DNA of 64,000 bases from Streptomyces sp. Tue 6430 (GCA_021568835.1 JAKGSH010000010.1:1240001-1304000), one strand, 5' to 3'; positions 8,238 to 18,732 are shown, counted from the first letter of the stretch. The notes: generated by a model from the sequence alone, not told the origin. Translations and numbers: made by a program.

Positions 8238-9413
8238 ATGAGCTCGCTGAATCTCGACGACTTCACCGATCTGATCGAGCGCCCCGACGGCGGGGTGCGC
8301 CGCGACGCGGAGGCCCGCCGGGAACGGCTGGCCGTGCCGCCCGGATCGCTGGGCCGCCTCGACGACCTGGGTGAGTGGCTGGCGGCGGCGCAGGGTTCGG
8401 TGCCCGTACGGCCGGTCGTACGGCCGCGGGTGGTGCTGTTCGCCGGCGATCACGGGATCGCCGGACTGGGCGTCTCGGCGCGTCCGGCGGGCAGCGCGGC
8501 GGAGCTGGTGCGGGAGGTGCTGGAGGGCGGCCGGCCGGTGTCGGTGCTCGCCCGGCGGCTCGGCGTCCCCGTGCGCGTCGTGGACATGGCGCTGGACTGC
8601 CCGCCGGAGACGTTCCCCGAGGACGTCGTACGGCACCGGGTGCGGCGCGGCAGCGGCCGTATCGACGTCGAGGACGCGCTGACCGCCGAGGAGGCCGAGG
8701 CGGCCTTCCTCGCCGGGGTGGCGGTGGCCGACGAGGAGGCCGACTCCGGTACGGACCTGGTCGTGCTCGGCGATGTCAGCGTGGGCGGGACGACGGCGGC
8801 GGGCGTCCTGGTGGCCGCGCTGTGCGGGACCGACGCGTCCGTGGTGACCGGGCGGGGCGGCCTGGCGATCGACGACCTGGCGTGGATGCGCAAGTGCGCC
8901 GCGATCCGGGACGCGTTGCGGCGGGCGCGGCCGGTGCTCGGGGACCAGGTGCAGCTGCTGGCGACCGTGGGCGGCGCGGACCTCGCCGCGATGACGGGCT
9001 TCCTGCTCCAGAGCGCCGTCCGCAAGATGCCGGTGGTGCTGGACGGCGTCGTGGCGGCGGCGTGCGCGCTCGTCGGGCAGCGGATCGCCTTCCGGGCCCC
9101 GGACTGGTGGCTGGCCGGACAGCGCAGCGGGGAGCCGGGGCAGGCGAAGGCGCTGGACCGGATGGCCCTGGAGCCGCTGCTGGACCAGGGCGTGACGGTG
9201 GGCGAGGGCGCGGGAGCGCTGCTGGCGCTGCCGCTGGTGCAGGCGGCCGCCGCCCTGGCCGCCGAACTGCCGGAGAAGCCCGAAGCACCCCGGGAGCCCG
9301 CGGGGCTCGACGGCCCCGACAGCCCCGATGGCCCCGCGGGCCCCGCGGGCCCCGAGGGATCCGCCGGGAAGGTGGCCGCCGGGGAGCCCACCGGGGCGCT
9401 CGGCACGGAGTAG
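8238..9413 (+). CDS. cobT: Nicotinate-nucleotide--dimethylbenzimidazole phosphoribosyltransferase CobT
   Basis: CobT makes alpha-ribazole 5'-phosphate from dimethylbenzimidazole and nicotinate mononucleotide, the lower-ligand precursor of cobalamin. Conserved features are PPGSLGRLDDL near the N-terminus, the GDHGIAGLGVS loop, GDVSVGGTT and the catalytic Glu in GVTVGEGAGALLAL. The protein is 391 residues. The last 45 or so are a Gly/Pro/Ala-rich tail (GPAGPAGPEG) beyond the usual domain. TACTGT at 8225-8230, seven bases before the ATG, suggests a leaderless transcript. Confidence 0.95.
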   Translation: MSSLNLDDFTDLIERPDGGVRRDAEARRERLAVPPGSLGRLDDLGEWLAAAQGSVPVRPVVRPRVVLFAGDHGIAGLGVSARPAGSAAELVREVLEGGRPVSVLARRLGVPVRVVDMALDCPPETFPEDVVRHRVRRGSGRIDVEDALTAEEAEAAFLAGVAVADEEADSGTDLVVLGDVSVGGTTAAGVLVAALCGTDASVVTGRGGLAIDDLAWMRKCAAIRDALRRARPVLGDQVQLLATVGGADLAAMTGFLLQSAVRKMPVVLDGVVAAACALVGQRIAFRAPDWWLAGQRSGEPGQAKALDRMALEPLLDQGVTVGEGAGALLALPLVQAAAALAAELPEKPEAPREPAGLDGPDSPDGPAGPAGPEGSAGKVAAGEPTGALGTE

Positions 9414-9449
9414 GCAGCCCCCGGGGCCGACGGCCGTCACGGCAGCGTG

Positions 9450-10214
9450 TCAGTGGTGCTCGGCCGCCCGGCTCAGCTCGGCGTCGGTCTTGCCGCCCAG
9501 CCAGTCGCCGACCACCCGGCGCGGGCCCGCCCAGCGGCGGTCGTGGTGGTAGGCCCGCAGGACCGCCCTGGCGCGGGCGTGCGGGCGCCTGCGGTAGAAG
9601 CGGCGGGCCCACGGCGAGTCGGGACGGGCCACCCGGACGAGGCCGAACAGGGCGACGAACGGGACGAACACGCTGAAGACGGCCAGCTTCACCTTGCCCT
9701 TGCTCAGCACGGCCAGGGCGAACAGGAAGTTGACGGCCACGGTCGAGAGCACGGCGCCCCGGTCCTGGAGTTCCTCGTCGCTGAGGTCGTTGACGCCGAA
9801 CGGCGCGAAGCCGACCAGCACCAGGCCGACGAGGGCCGCCGTCAGGACGACGGCCTCCACGCTCTTGCGGCCGGCCTCCGTCCAGTACACGTCGTCGAGG
9901 TGCAGGACCAGCGCGAACTCGTCCAGGACCAGGCCCGCGCCGATGCCGAAGACCGCCGCGCAGGCGTACGAGCCGAAGCCGTGCCGGCCGCTGGCCACCG
10001 CGCCGAAGCCGCCGACGACGGTGAGGACGACGCCGGGCACCACGTGGTGGATGTGCACCCCGCCCGCGCTGATGTTGCCGAACGGGCCCTTGCCCGCGCG
10101 GATCAGACGGGTGACGACCCGGGTGATCAGGAAGGTCAGGACGAAGGAGGCCAGGGCGACGAGCAGCGGAAGCTTGCCCGGCTCGACGATGTTGCGCTGC
10201 AGCCAATCTCCCAT
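9450..10214 (-). CDS. Polytopic integral membrane protein, function unknown
   Basis: The start MGDWLQRNIVEPGK at 10214 gives 254 residues. About five or six hydrophobic helices are visible (for example LLVALASFVLTFLIT and AVVLTAALVGLVLVG). Conserved-looking features include GGVHIHHVVPG and LDEFALVLHLDDVYW, with His, Asp and Glu near membrane segments. The C-terminal 70 residues are basic and cytoplasmic. I do not recognise a named family. It lies between cobT (convergent) and cobS (divergent), and there is no evidence that it works in cobalamin synthesis. Confidence 0.85.
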   Translation of the reverse strand: MGDWLQRNIVEPGKLPLLVALASFVLTFLITRVVTRLIRAGKGPFGNISAGGVHIHHVVPGVVLTVVGGFGAVASGRHGFGSYACAAVFGIGAGLVLDEFALVLHLDDVYWTEAGRKSVEAVVLTAALVGLVLVGFAPFGVNDLSDEELQDRGAVLSTVAVNFLFALAVLSKGKVKLAVFSVFVPFVALFGLVRVARPDSPWARRFYRRRPHARARAVLRAYHHDRRWAGPRRVVGDWLGGKTDAELSRAAEHH

Positions 10215-10275
10215 AGGCGCATTTTCGTCCCGGGCTCCCCGCGGCGCCCGTCCGACCGCCGGGTAACCTGCGCCG

Positions 10276-11082
10276 GTGTCCACGACCCCGCCCTCCCCGC
10301 CCGCCCCGCCCTCCGGCCTCGACGGTCTGCGCTTCGCCTTCGGCACCCTCACCGTCCTCCCCGTCCGGGTGACCCGCTGGGACCGCGGGGCCGCGCGCGG
10401 GGGCATGCTCGCGGCCCCGCTGGCCGGGCTGGCCGTCGGCGGCTGCGCGGCCGGGCTCGGGCTGCTGCTCCTGCTCCTCGGCGCGGGCCCGCTGCTCGCC
10501 GCCGTCGCCTCCGCCGCCGTGCCCGCCGCCCTCACCCGCGGCCTGCACCTCGACGGGCTGGCGGACACCGCGGACGGGCTGGGCAGCGGCAGGCCCGCGG
10601 ACGACGCGCTGCGGATCATGAAGCAGTCGGACATCGGGCCCTTCGGCGTCCTCACCCTCGTCCTCGTCCTGTTCGCCCAGGTGGCCGCGCTGACCCAGCT
10701 CTACGGCTCCTCCTGGGGCCGGGGCGCCCTGGCGGCCGTCGCCGGCGCGGTCGCCGCCCGGCTGGCGCTCACCCTCGCCGCCCGCGCCGGCGTGCCCGCC
10801 GCCCGGCCGGAGGGGCTCGGCGCGGCGGTCGCCGGGGTGGTCCCGGTGCGCGGCGCGCTGGCCGTGGCGGCGGGCTGCCTCGCGGCCGCGGCGGCCGGGG
10901 GCGCCCTCCTCGGCCCGTACGACGCCGTCCGCACGCCCGTCGCCCTCGTCCTCGCCGTCGTCGCCGCCGAACTGCTCCTGCGCCACTGCACGCGCCGCTT
11001 CGGCGGGGTCACCGGCGACGTCTTCGGCGGCCTGGCGGAGACGGCGGCCACGACGGCGCTGGTGGTCCTCTGCCTCGGTTAG
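10276..11082 (+). CDS. cobS: Adenosylcobinamide-GDP ribazoletransferase (cobalamin synthase) CobS
   Basis: CobS joins adenosylcobinamide-GDP and alpha-ribazole (phosphate) at the membrane to form adenosylcobalamin (phosphate). The 268-residue protein has multiple hydrophobic helices, the diagnostic LHLDGLADTADGLGS motif around residue 94, and the DALRIMKQSDIGPFG segment. GTG at 10276 is the start. TAACCT at 10264-10269 ends six bases before it, so a leaderless mRNA is likely. With cobU and cobT it completes the nucleotide-loop assembly set in this window. Confidence 0.95.
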   Translation: MSTTPPSPPAPPSGLDGLRFAFGTLTVLPVRVTRWDRGAARGGMLAAPLAGLAVGGCAAGLGLLLLLLGAGPLLAAVASAAVPAALTRGLHLDGLADTADGLGSGRPADDALRIMKQSDIGPFGVLTLVLVLFAQVAALTQLYGSSWGRGALAAVAGAVAARLALTLAARAGVPAARPEGLGAAVAGVVPVRGALAVAAGCLAAAAAGGALLGPYDAVRTPVALVLAVVAAELLLRHCTRRFGGVTGDVFGGLAETAATTALVVLCLG

Positions 11083-11101
11083 CGAAGGCGGCGGGACCCG
11101 G

Positions 11102-11875
11102 CTAACAGGCCTCGCGCCACGCCGTGAGTTCGTACTCCTTCCGCAGGGAACTCAGCTTCAGGCGGCGGGACTCGGCGCAGAAGCGGCTCGTGGGGAGTTC
11201 GTACTCGACGTGGAAGACGGCCTTGCCCGCCTCGACGAACGGGGTCGTCCGCGCGCACTCGCCGTACTGGGCGCACTGCTCGTTGACCGCGAAGTCGAAG
11301 TCGTCGACGAGTTCGGGGATCTGGTCGAGGTCGTTCTTCAGACCGACGGACAGGCCCCGGTCGTGGGCGAGCCGGGCGATCAGCCGGTTGTAGCGGAGCT
11401 GGTCGGCGGCCGTCAGCGGGAAGCCGCTCTCGTTGCGGTAGCCGTCCATGTTGTCCGGTTCCACCGCGTCGAAGCCCTTGTCGCGGCACATGTCGAGACG
11501 GGCCGCCATCAGCGGTTCGAGGACGTCGGTACGGCGGATGTCCAGCCAGCGCTCCCCCTCCCAGCCGTTGCCCTCGCCCAGGACCGCCCGCGGGAACCTC
11601 CCCGCGTCCGGCCGCCAGTCCTCCCAGGCGCCGGTGGACAGGTAGCAGATGACCCTGCGGCCGTCCTCGTGCAGCCCGGCGACGGCCGCCGCGCTCTGGT
11701 CGAAGCCGTCGACGTCGTACACCGGCACGTCGACGGAGGTGTCCAGACGCCCCCTCAGCTGCCACTGCCAGCCGATGCCGGGTGGTGGCCGCCAGCGGTC
11801 CCCCTGCGCGGGCTCGCCGTCCGGCGCGGACGCGCAGCCCGCGAGCAGCGACAGCAGGACGGGCAGCAGGACCAT
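11102..11875 (-). CDS. Secreted GH114-like (endo-alpha-1,4-polygalactosaminidase type) lipoprotein
   Basis: The product starts with a hydrophobic lipoprotein signal ending in LLSLLAGC, so it is exported and lipid-anchored. GTG at 11884 is an equally plausible start, three codons upstream. The body has the (beta/alpha)8-type motifs of the GH114 family: WQWQLRG, VPVYDVDGFD, VICYLSTGAWEDWR, FDAVEPDNMDGY and VGLKNDLDQIPEL. It is about 257 residues, the usual size. The substrate is probably an alpha-1,4-linked galactosamine polymer, but this is family inference. It is convergent with cobS. Confidence 0.85.
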   Translation of the reverse strand: MVLLPVLLSLLAGCASAPDGEPAQGDRWRPPPGIGWQWQLRGRLDTSVDVPVYDVDGFDQSAAAVAGLHEDGRRVICYLSTGAWEDWRPDAGRFPRAVLGEGNGWEGERWLDIRRTDVLEPLMAARLDMCRDKGFDAVEPDNMDGYRNESGFPLTAADQLRYNRLIARLAHDRGLSVGLKNDLDQIPELVDDFDFAVNEQCAQYGECARTTPFVEAGKAVFHVEYELPTSRFCAESRRLKLSSLRKEYELTAWREAC

Positions 11876-12229
11876 GCGTCTCACGGACGGGCTCCAGGGT
11901 GGGCGACGGCGGCTGCCGCCATGATCCCCCGCCGCCGCCCGGCGCGGGACGCCGCCCTCCGCCGCACCCGAGAGGTGTGGCCCCTCCGTCGGATGCGAGG
12001 ATCGGGGAGTGGCCACGACGCCACCGACAGGTGAACACTCCCGTGCACGGGCGAACGCCCCCGCACGCGTACGCTCGTCGCGGGGTCGCCGCGCCGGTCC
12101 GCCGCGCCGGTGAGGCCGACCCCGGTAACGACCGCTCCCCCAGCCCGGATCTAGGGTCGGCTGTCGGGCCCGGTCGACCCACTCATATCGGCCACAGCAA
12201 CTCCACATCGGAAGCGAGAAATCACCACC

Positions 12230-13756
12230 GTGACTGCTCTCACTCTCAGCACCGCCGCGGCGCCCGGCCTTCGGGCCGACGCGATCGTGATCGGTGTCGC
12301 CAAGGGCGCCAACGGCCCCGTCGTCACAGCGGGCGCCGAGGCCGTGGACAAGGCCTACGACGGCCGGCTCGCCGGCGTCCTGGAAACCCTCGGTGCCGCC
12401 GGCGCCGAGGGCGAGGTGACGAAGCTGCCGGCCCCGGCCGGCTTCAAGACGCCTCTCGTGCTGGCGGTGGGGCTGGGCGCGGAGCCCGAGAAGGACGCCT
12501 CCTACGACGCCGAGGCGCTGCGCCGCGCCGCCGGTGCGGCCGCCCGCGCCCTCGCCGGCGCCAAGAAGGCCGCCTTCGCCCTGCCCCTGGCGGACGCCGC
12601 CGACCTCGGCGCGGTCGCCGAGGGCGTCGCGCTCGGCGCCTACTCCTTCGACACCTACAAGGAGCAGGGCAAGGACGCCAAGGCGAAGAACGGCAAGGCC
12701 CCGCTCGTCGAGGCCGTCCTGCTCGGCGGCAAGCCGCGCGACGCCGCCCACAAGGCGGCCCTCGCCCGCGCCGCCGCCGTCACCGAGGAACTCAACCGCG
12801 CGCGGGACCTCATCAACACCCCGCCGAACGACCTCGACCCCCAGGCCTTCGCCGCCCTCGCCCAGACCGCGGCCAAGGAACACGGCATCAAGGTCCAGGT
12901 CCTCGACGAGAAGGCCCTCGCCAAGGGCGGCTACGGCGGCATCCTCGGCGTCGGCGCCGGCTCGGCGGCGGCCCCGCGCCTGGTGAAGCTGTCGTACACC
13001 TCCTCGAAGGCGAAGAAGCACCTCGCCTTCGTCGGCAAGGGCATCACCTACGACTCGGGCGGCATCTCGCTCAAGCCGGCCGGGCACAACGAGACGATGA
13101 AGTGCGACATGAGCGGTGCGGCGGCGGTCTTCGCCGCCGTGGTCGCCGTCGCGCGTCTCGGCCTGGACGTCAACGTCACCGGCTGGCTGGCGCTGGCCGA
13201 GAACATGCCGTCCGGCTCCGCCACCCGCCCGGGTGACGTGCTGCGCATGTTCAGCGGCAAGACGGTCGAGGTCCTCAACACCGACGCCGAGGGCCGGCTG
13301 GTCCTCGCCGACGCGCTGTGGGCCGCCTCCCAGGAGAAGCCGGACGCCATCGTGGACGTCGCGACCCTGACCGGCGCGATGATGCTGGCGCTGGGCAGCC
13401 GGACGTTCGGCATCATGGCGAACGACGACGCGTTCCGCTCCGCGGTGCACGAGGCCGCCGAGGAGGTCGGCGAGCCGGCCTGGCCGATGCCGCTCCCCGA
13501 CCACCTGCGCAAGGGCATGGACTCCCCCGTCGCCGACATCGCGAACATGGGCGAGCGGATGGGCGGCGGACTCGTCGCCGGCCTGTTCCTGCGGGAGTTC
13601 GTCGGTGAGGGGATCACCTGGGCGCACCTCGACATCGCGGGACCGGCGTTCAACGAGGGCGGCCCCTTCGGGTACACGCCCAAGGGCGGTACGGGCACGG
13701 CCGTGCGGACGCTGGTGCGGCTGGCGGAGCTGACCGCGGAGGGCGACCTCGGCTGA
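12230..13756 (+). CDS. pepA: Leucyl aminopeptidase (M17 family)
   Basis: The 508-residue cytosolic metallopeptidase has a variable N-terminal domain and the M17 catalytic domain. The latter contains VGKGITYDSGGISLKP, MKCDMSGAA and the family signature NTDAEGRLVLADAL, which supply the two-metal ligands and catalytic Lys/Arg. It removes N-terminal residues from peptides and may also handle Cys-Gly conjugates. GTG at 12230 is the start. It stands alone upstream of lpd with a large hairpin after it. Confidence 0.96.
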   Translation: MTALTLSTAAAPGLRADAIVIGVAKGANGPVVTAGAEAVDKAYDGRLAGVLETLGAAGAEGEVTKLPAPAGFKTPLVLAVGLGAEPEKDASYDAEALRRAAGAAARALAGAKKAAFALPLADAADLGAVAEGVALGAYSFDTYKEQGKDAKAKNGKAPLVEAVLLGGKPRDAAHKAALARAAAVTEELNRARDLINTPPNDLDPQAFAALAQTAAKEHGIKVQVLDEKALAKGGYGGILGVGAGSAAAPRLVKLSYTSSKAKKHLAFVGKGITYDSGGISLKPAGHNETMKCDMSGAAAVFAAVVAVARLGLDVNVTGWLALAENMPSGSATRPGDVLRMFSGKTVEVLNTDAEGRLVLADALWAASQEKPDAIVDVATLTGAMMLALGSRTFGIMANDDAFRSAVHEAAEEVGEPAWPMPLPDHLRKGMDSPVADIANMGERMGGGLVAGLFLREFVGEGITWAHLDIAGPAFNEGGPFGYTPKGGTGTAVRTLVRLAELTAEGDLG

Positions 13757-13760
13757 CCGC

Positions 13761-13827
13761 CCGGGGTGCGGGGAGCGTGCGCCCGATCACTCGGCGCGCC
13801 GTCGATCGGCACGTCCCCGCACCCCGG
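13761..13827. terminator. Long inverted repeat after pepA
   Basis: Arms at 13761-13780 and 13809-13827 are complementary except for one bulged base, and enclose a loop of about 28 nt, right after the pepA stop. The remaining intergenic stretch up to 14422 (about 600 bases) holds no gene I can support. Near its right end, GAAGAT around 14304-14309 could be the lpd -10 box. Confidence 0.6.
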
Positions 13828-14422
13828 TGGGGCTCCTCACCCGCGCGCAAGCGAGCGTGGGGTGTCTCACACCGCTCCTGCGGACCGGGCGGGAGTGAAC
13901 CTCCCCGGTCGCGCGCCCCGAACGGTCCTGGGCGCTCCCTCACCGCCCTGAGGGCGCGGGGGGGCGCCCCCGGGTCCCGGGCGTGCTCGGCCCCGGGGCG
14001 GCGACACGGGTCCCGCCCGTGGTCCGCTCCCGGGAGGCCGCCGGCTCCCTCACGACCTGGCCGGACGGGTACGGCCGCGGCGACGGAGAAGCCCGGACCC
14101 TCACTCCGGTGGAGCGGGGCCCCGCACGCCGACGCCGTACCGGGGCTCCCGAACGGCGTGACCGCCGTAGCCCGAACGGCCCAGGACGGCGCGGGCCCGA
14201 AGCCGACCACCACACGGTCGAGCCGAACCACCCCGGTGCACACCCCCCGGCGGTGAACAGCCGGCAACTCCGGCCCGGCGTCCCGTTCGCCTCCCGCAGG
14301 TGCGAAGATGGGGCTCGGCAGGACAGGGCCCCCACCACAGGGCCGAAGAAAGAGCGGCCGGACACCAGCCGCCGGCGGTCAGCGACGACCGGCGCACGGC
14401 GCACATGCATGGAGGACGTGAC

Positions 14423-15810
14423 GTGGCGAACGACGCCAGCACCGTTTTCGACCTAGTGATCCTCGGCGGTGGTAGTGGCGGTTACGCCGCGGCCCTGCGC
14501 GGGGCCCAGCTGGGCCTGGACGTCGCCCTGATCGAGAAGGACAAGGTCGGCGGCACCTGCCTGCACCGGGGTTGCATCCCCACCAAGGCCCTGCTCCACG
14601 CGGGCGAGATCGCCGACCAGGCCCGCGAGAGCGAGCAGTTCGGCGTCAAGGCCACCTTCGAGGGCATCGACATCGCCGGGGTCCACAAGTACAAGGACGG
14701 TGTCATCTCCGGCCTGTACAAGGGCCTCCAGGGGCTTGTCGCCTCCCGCAAGGTGACGTACATCGAGGGTGAGGGCCGCCTGTCCTCCCCGACCTCCGTC
14801 GACGTGAACGGGCAGCGGATCCAGGGCCGCCACGTGCTGCTCGCGACCGGCTCCGTGCCGAAGTCGCTGCCGGGCCTGGAGATCGACGGCAACCGGATCA
14901 TCTCCTCCGACCACGCGCTCGTCCTGGACCGCGTACCGAAGTCCGCGATCATCCTGGGCGGCGGCGTCATCGGCGTGGAGTTCGCCTCCGCGTGGAAGTC
15001 GTTCGGCACCGACGTCACCATCGTCGAGGGCCTCAAGCACCTGGTCCCGGTCGAGGACGAGAACTCCTCCAAGCTCCTCGAGCGCGCGTTCCGCAAGCGC
15101 GGCATCAAGTTCAACCTGGGCACCTTCTTCCAGAAGGCCGAGTACACCCAGGACGGCGTCAAGGTCACCCTCGCCGACGGCAAGGAGTTCGAGGCCGAGA
15201 TCCTGCTCGTCGCCATCGGCCGCGGCCCGTCTCGCAGGGCCTCGGCTACGAGGAGCAGGGCATCGCGACGGACCGCGGCTACGTCCTGGTCGACGAGTAC
15301 ATGCGCACGAACGTCCCCACCGTCTCCGCCGTCGGCGACCTCGTCCCGACGCTCCAGCTCGCGCACGTCGGCTTCGCCGAGGGCATCCTGGTGGCGGAGC
15401 GTCTGGCCGGCCTGAAGACCGTCCCGATCGACTACGACGGCGTCCCGCGGGTGACGTACTGCCACCCCGAGGTCGCCTCCGTGGGTATCACCGAGGCCAA
15501 GGCCAAGGAGATCTACGGCGCGGACAAGGTCGTCGCTCTGAAGTACAACCTGGCGGGCAACGGCAAGAGCAAGATCCTCCAGACCGCGGGCGAGATCAAG
15601 CTCGTCCAGGTCAAGGACGGTGCCGTGGTCGGCGTCCACATGGTCGGCGACCGCATGGGCGAGCAGGTCGGCGAAGCCCAGCTGATCTACAACTGGGAGG
15701 CGCTGCCGGCCGAGGTCGCGCAGCTCATCCACGCCCACCCGACGCAGAACGAGGCGCTCGGCGAGGCCCACCTGGCCCTGGCCGGCAAGCCGCTCCACTC
15801 GCACGACTGA
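14423..15810 (+). CDS. lpd: Dihydrolipoamide dehydrogenase E3 (one frameshift)
   Basis: E3 reoxidises the lipoyl arm of 2-oxoacid dehydrogenase E2 subunits, reducing NAD+. The GTG at 14423 has GGAGG at 14411-14415. Visible motifs are the FAD-binding ILGGGSGGYAAA, the redox disulfide in GGTCLHRGCIPTKALL, the NAD fold IILGGGVIGVEFAS and the C-terminal HPTQNE His-Glu pair. The frame breaks after VAIGRGP near 15227, where one G is missing before TCTCGCAG. Restoring it gives VSQGLGYEEQG and a 462-residue normal-length protein. An intact E3 should be required, so an error is likely. The E2 gene follows 67 bases downstream. Confidence 0.95.
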
Positions 15811-15877
15811 CCCTCGGTCGGCGAAGCGACTCCGCGACGACACAGACTTCCGCAATTCGTAAGGAGCAACCGAAACC

Positions 15878-17710
15878 ATGGCGGTTTCCGTAACCCTTCC
15901 GGCGCTCGGTGAGAGCGTCACCGAGGGCACTGTCACCCGCTGGCTGAAGGCCGAGGGCGAGCGCGTCGAGGCCGACGAGCCCCTGCTCGAGGTGTCGACC
16001 GACAAGGTCGACACCGAGATCCCCTCGCCCGCCGCCGGCATCCTGGCGTCCATCAAGGTCGCCGAGGACGAGACCGTCGAGGTCGGCGCCGAGCTGGCCG
16101 TCATCGACGACGGCACCGGTTCCCCCGCCGAGCAGGCTCCGGCCGCCGAGCCGGCCCCGGCCGCCGAGCAGGCTCCGGCCGCGGAGCAGGTCGCCCCGCC
16201 GGCTCCCGAGCCGGCCCCGGCCGCCCAGCCCTCCACCGAGCAGGCGGCCCCGGCCCCCGCTCCCACCGCCGAGGCCGCCTCCGGCGGCGGTTCCGCCGAG
16301 GGCACGGACGTCGTCCTGCCCGCGCTCGGCGAGTCCGTCACCGAGGGCACCGTCACCCGCTGGCTGAAGTCGGTCGGCGACTCCGTCGAGGCCGACGAGC
16401 CGCTGCTCGAGGTCTCCACGGACAAGGTCGACACCGAGATCCCGGCGCCCGCCTCCGGTGTGCTGCTCGAGATCACGGTCGGCGAGGACGAGACCGCCGA
16501 GGTCGGCGCCAAGCTGGCCGTCATCGGCGCTCCGGGTGCGGCTCCGGCCGCTGCCCCGGCCCCCGCCGCGGCCGCTCCCGCCCCGGCTGCTCCGGCGCCC
16601 GCGCCCGCCCCGGAGCCCACGCCGGCCCCGGCTCCGGCCGCGCCCGCTCCGGCCGCCGCGGCTCCGGCTCCGGCACCCGCGCCCGCTCCGGTCGCCCCGG
16701 CCCCCGCTGCCCCGGCCCCCGCCGCGGCCGCCCCCGCCGCCGCCCCCGCCGCCGCGCAGGCCACCGACGAGGGTGCCTACGTCACCCCGCTGGTGCGCAA
16801 GCTCGCCGCCGAGAACGGCGTCGACCTGGGCTCGGTCAAGGGCACCGGCGTCGGCGGTCGCATCCGCAAGCAGGACGTCGTCGCCGCCGCCGAGGCCGCG
16901 AAGGCCGCCGCCGCACCGGCTCCGGCCGCCGCTGTGACTGCCGGAGGCCCCGCCGCCGCGAAGAAGGCCCCCGCGCTGGAGGCCTCCCCGCTGCGTGGCC
17001 AGACCGTCAAGATGCCGCGCATCCGCAAGGTCATCGGCGACAACATGGTCAAGGCGCTGCACGAGCAGGCCCAGCTGTCGTCGGTCGTCGAGGTCGACGT
17101 CACGCGGCTGATGAAGCTGCGCGCCAAGGCGAAGGACTCCTTCGCGGCCCGTGAGGGCGTCAAGCTCTCGCCGATGCCGTTCTTCGTCAAGGCCGCGGCC
17201 CAGGCGCTGAAGGCCCACGCGCCGATCAACGCCAAGATCAACGAGGCCGAGGGGACCATCACCTACTTCGACACCGAGAACGTCGGTATCGCGGTGGACT
17301 CCGAGAAGGGCCTGATGACCCCGGTCATCAAGAACGCCGGTGACCTCAACCTCGCCGGCATCGCCAAGGCCACGGCCGAGCTGGCCGGCAAGGTCCGCGG
17401 CAACAAGATCACTCCGGACGAGCTGTCCGGCGCGACCTTCACCATCTCCAACACCGGTTCGCGCGGTGCCCTCTTCGACACGATCATCGTGCCGCCGGGC
17501 CAGGTCGCGATCCTCGGCATCGGGGCCACGGTGAAGCGTCCGGCCGTCATCGAGACGGAGGAGGGCACGGTCATCGGCGTCCGCGACATGACCTACCTGA
17601 CGCTGTCCTACGACCACCGGCTGGTGGACGGCGCCGACGCGGCCCGTTACCTGACGGCGGTCAAGGCCATCCTGGAGGCGGGCGAGTTCGAGGTCGAGCT
17701 CGGCCTGTAG
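15878..17710 (+). CDS. sucB: Dihydrolipoyl acyltransferase E2 with two lipoyl domains
   Basis: The 610-residue protein has lipoyl domain 1 (about 1-78) and lipoyl domain 2 (about 146-220), each with the lipoylated Lys in [10 protein letters not shown]. They are separated by Ala/Pro-rich flexible linkers. A peripheral-subunit-binding domain follows ([29 protein letters not shown]), then the acyltransferase core with the catalytic SYDHRLVDG near the end. AAGGAG at 15861 precedes the ATG. It is usually named SucB, but its position between lpd and aceE argues that it is the pyruvate dehydrogenase E2, possibly shared with 2-oxoglutarate dehydrogenase as in other actinobacteria. Confidence 0.95.
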   Translation: MAVSVTLPALGESVTEGTVTRWLKAEGERVEADEPLLEVSTDKVDTEIPSPAAGILASIKVAEDETVEVGAELAVIDDGTGSPAEQAPAAEPAPAAEQAPAAEQVAPPAPEPAPAAQPSTEQAAPAPAPTAEAASGGGSAEGTDVVLPALGESVTEGTVTRWLKSVGDSVEADEPLLEVSTDKVDTEIPAPASGVLLEITVGEDETAEVGAKLAVIGAPGAAPAAAPAPAAAAPAPAAPAPAPAPEPTPAPAPAAPAPAAAAPAPAPAPAPVAPAPAAPAPAAAAPAAAPAAAQATDEGAYVTPLVRKLAAENGVDLGSVKGTGVGGRIRKQDVVAAAEAAKAAAAPAPAAAVTAGGPAAAKKAPALEASPLRGQTVKMPRIRKVIGDNMVKALHEQAQLSSVVEVDVTRLMKLRAKAKDSFAAREGVKLSPMPFFVKAAAQALKAHAPINAKINEAEGTITYFDTENVGIAVDSEKGLMTPVIKNAGDLNLAGIAKATAELAGKVRGNKITPDELSGATFTISNTGSRGALFDTIIVPPGQVAILGIGATVKRPAVIETEEGTVIGVRDMTYLTLSYDHRLVDGADAARYLTAVKAILEAGEFEVELGL

Positions 17711-17729
17711 TCGGCACGCGGTGTCGTAC

Positions 17730-17764
17730 GGCGCCCCCGCCCGGGTCTCCCGGGCGGGGGCGCC
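17730..17764. terminator. Terminator after the E2 gene
   Basis: Perfect 16-bp GC arms (17730-17745 and 17749-17764) with a TCT loop lie 20 bases after the stop. Confidence 0.85.
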
Positions 17765-17926
17765 GCGCGTTCGCACCCCGCCGCACGGGCTGTCAGCGGC
17801 GTGTAAGTCTCGTCTCACCTGCGCGGAAGCGCCCCCGTGAACCGCTCCCCGAACCCGTCGCGGCCTTATTGTCTAAACGTCGAACGCCCCAGGGGCCGAT
17901 GGGCGGCCCCTCCCTAAGGAGCCCTC

Positions 17927-18550
17927 ATGACCGCGCCCGTCGTCCACTCGCTGCGCGAGCAGATCCGCGAGCACATCGTGGAGGGGATCGTCAGCGGGCG
18001 CTGGCAGCCGGGCGAGCGGATCGTGGAGCGGCGGATCGCCAGTGAGCTGGAGGTCAGCCAGACGCCGGTGCGCGAGGCGCTGCGCGAGCTGGAGTCGCTG
18101 CGGCTGATCGAGTCCGCGCCGAACAAGGGCGTACGGGTGCGGAACCTGACCGCGGCCGACCTGGAGGAGAGCTACCCGGTCCGGGCCGGCCTGGAGGCGA
18201 TCGCCGCGGAGCTGGCGGCGCAGCGGCTGGCCGAGGACTGCTCGGCGCTGGAGCCGCACGTGGCCGCGCTGTACGAGGCGGACCGGGCGTCGGACGGGAC
18301 CGGTCAGGTGCGGCACACGGTGGCCTTCCACCGCGAGCTGGTCCGCGCGGCCGGCAACTCCGTGCTGCTGCACACCTGGGAGGGCCTGGGCATCGAGGTG
18401 TTCACGGCGCTGTCGATCCGCTGGCTGGGGACGGTGCAGCAGTCGTACGCGGAGGAGCACGAGGAGCTGGTGGCGGCCTTCAAGCGGCGGGACCCGCGCA
18501 TCGCGGAGATCGTGAAGGCGCACGTGCTGGGCTGCGCGCCGCGGGCCTGA
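17927..18550 (+). CDS. GntR-family (FCD-type) transcriptional regulator
   Basis: The 207-residue protein has an N-terminal winged helix (LREQIREHIVEGIVSG, WQPGERIVERRIASELEVS, QTPVREALRELE). A helical FCD effector domain follows, with R/D/H residues typical of metal or carboxylate binding (YPVRAGLEA, HRELVRAAGN, EEHEELVAAF). AAGGAG precedes the ATG. It sits between the E2 gene and aceE, upstream of a palindrome in the aceE promoter, so control of pyruvate dehydrogenase is a reasonable inference. The effector is unknown. A small hairpin (GGGGCCG/CGGCCCC) lies just upstream of its ribosome site. Confidence 0.9.
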   Translation: MTAPVVHSLREQIREHIVEGIVSGRWQPGERIVERRIASELEVSQTPVREALRELESLRLIESAPNKGVRVRNLTAADLEESYPVRAGLEAIAAELAAQRLAEDCSALEPHVAALYEADRASDGTGQVRHTVAFHRELVRAAGNSVLLHTWEGLGIEVFTALSIRWLGTVQQSYAEEHEELVAAFKRRDPRIAEIVKAHVLGCAPRA

Positions 18551-18578
18551 AGCGCCGTAGACGCGAGGCGCCGTAGGC

Positions 18579-18650
18579 CCGGAACAGTGTGGTCCTGAGA
18601 CGGTACGAGCCCGGGGCAGTGTGGTCCTGAGGCGATGCGGGCCCGGAACG
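18579..18650. repeat. Imperfect direct repeat between the GntR gene and aceE
   Basis: The string CAGTGTGGTCCTGAG occurs twice, within flanking CCCGG blocks, about 33-36 bases apart. No gene is apparent here. Confidence 0.5.
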
Positions 18651-18732
18651 TGCGCGCCCTGGGCGCCGGACGGCGCCCCTGAGCACACATTCGCTCATAC
18701 GTGGCCCCACCTGCGAAAACCTTTCGAAAACG

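Noticed and set aside
13650..14267. Overlapping open frames in the pepA-lpd gap
   Set aside because: Pro/Arg/Ser-rich translations, no ribosome site, no recognisable domain, and they cover a terminator-like inverted repeat.
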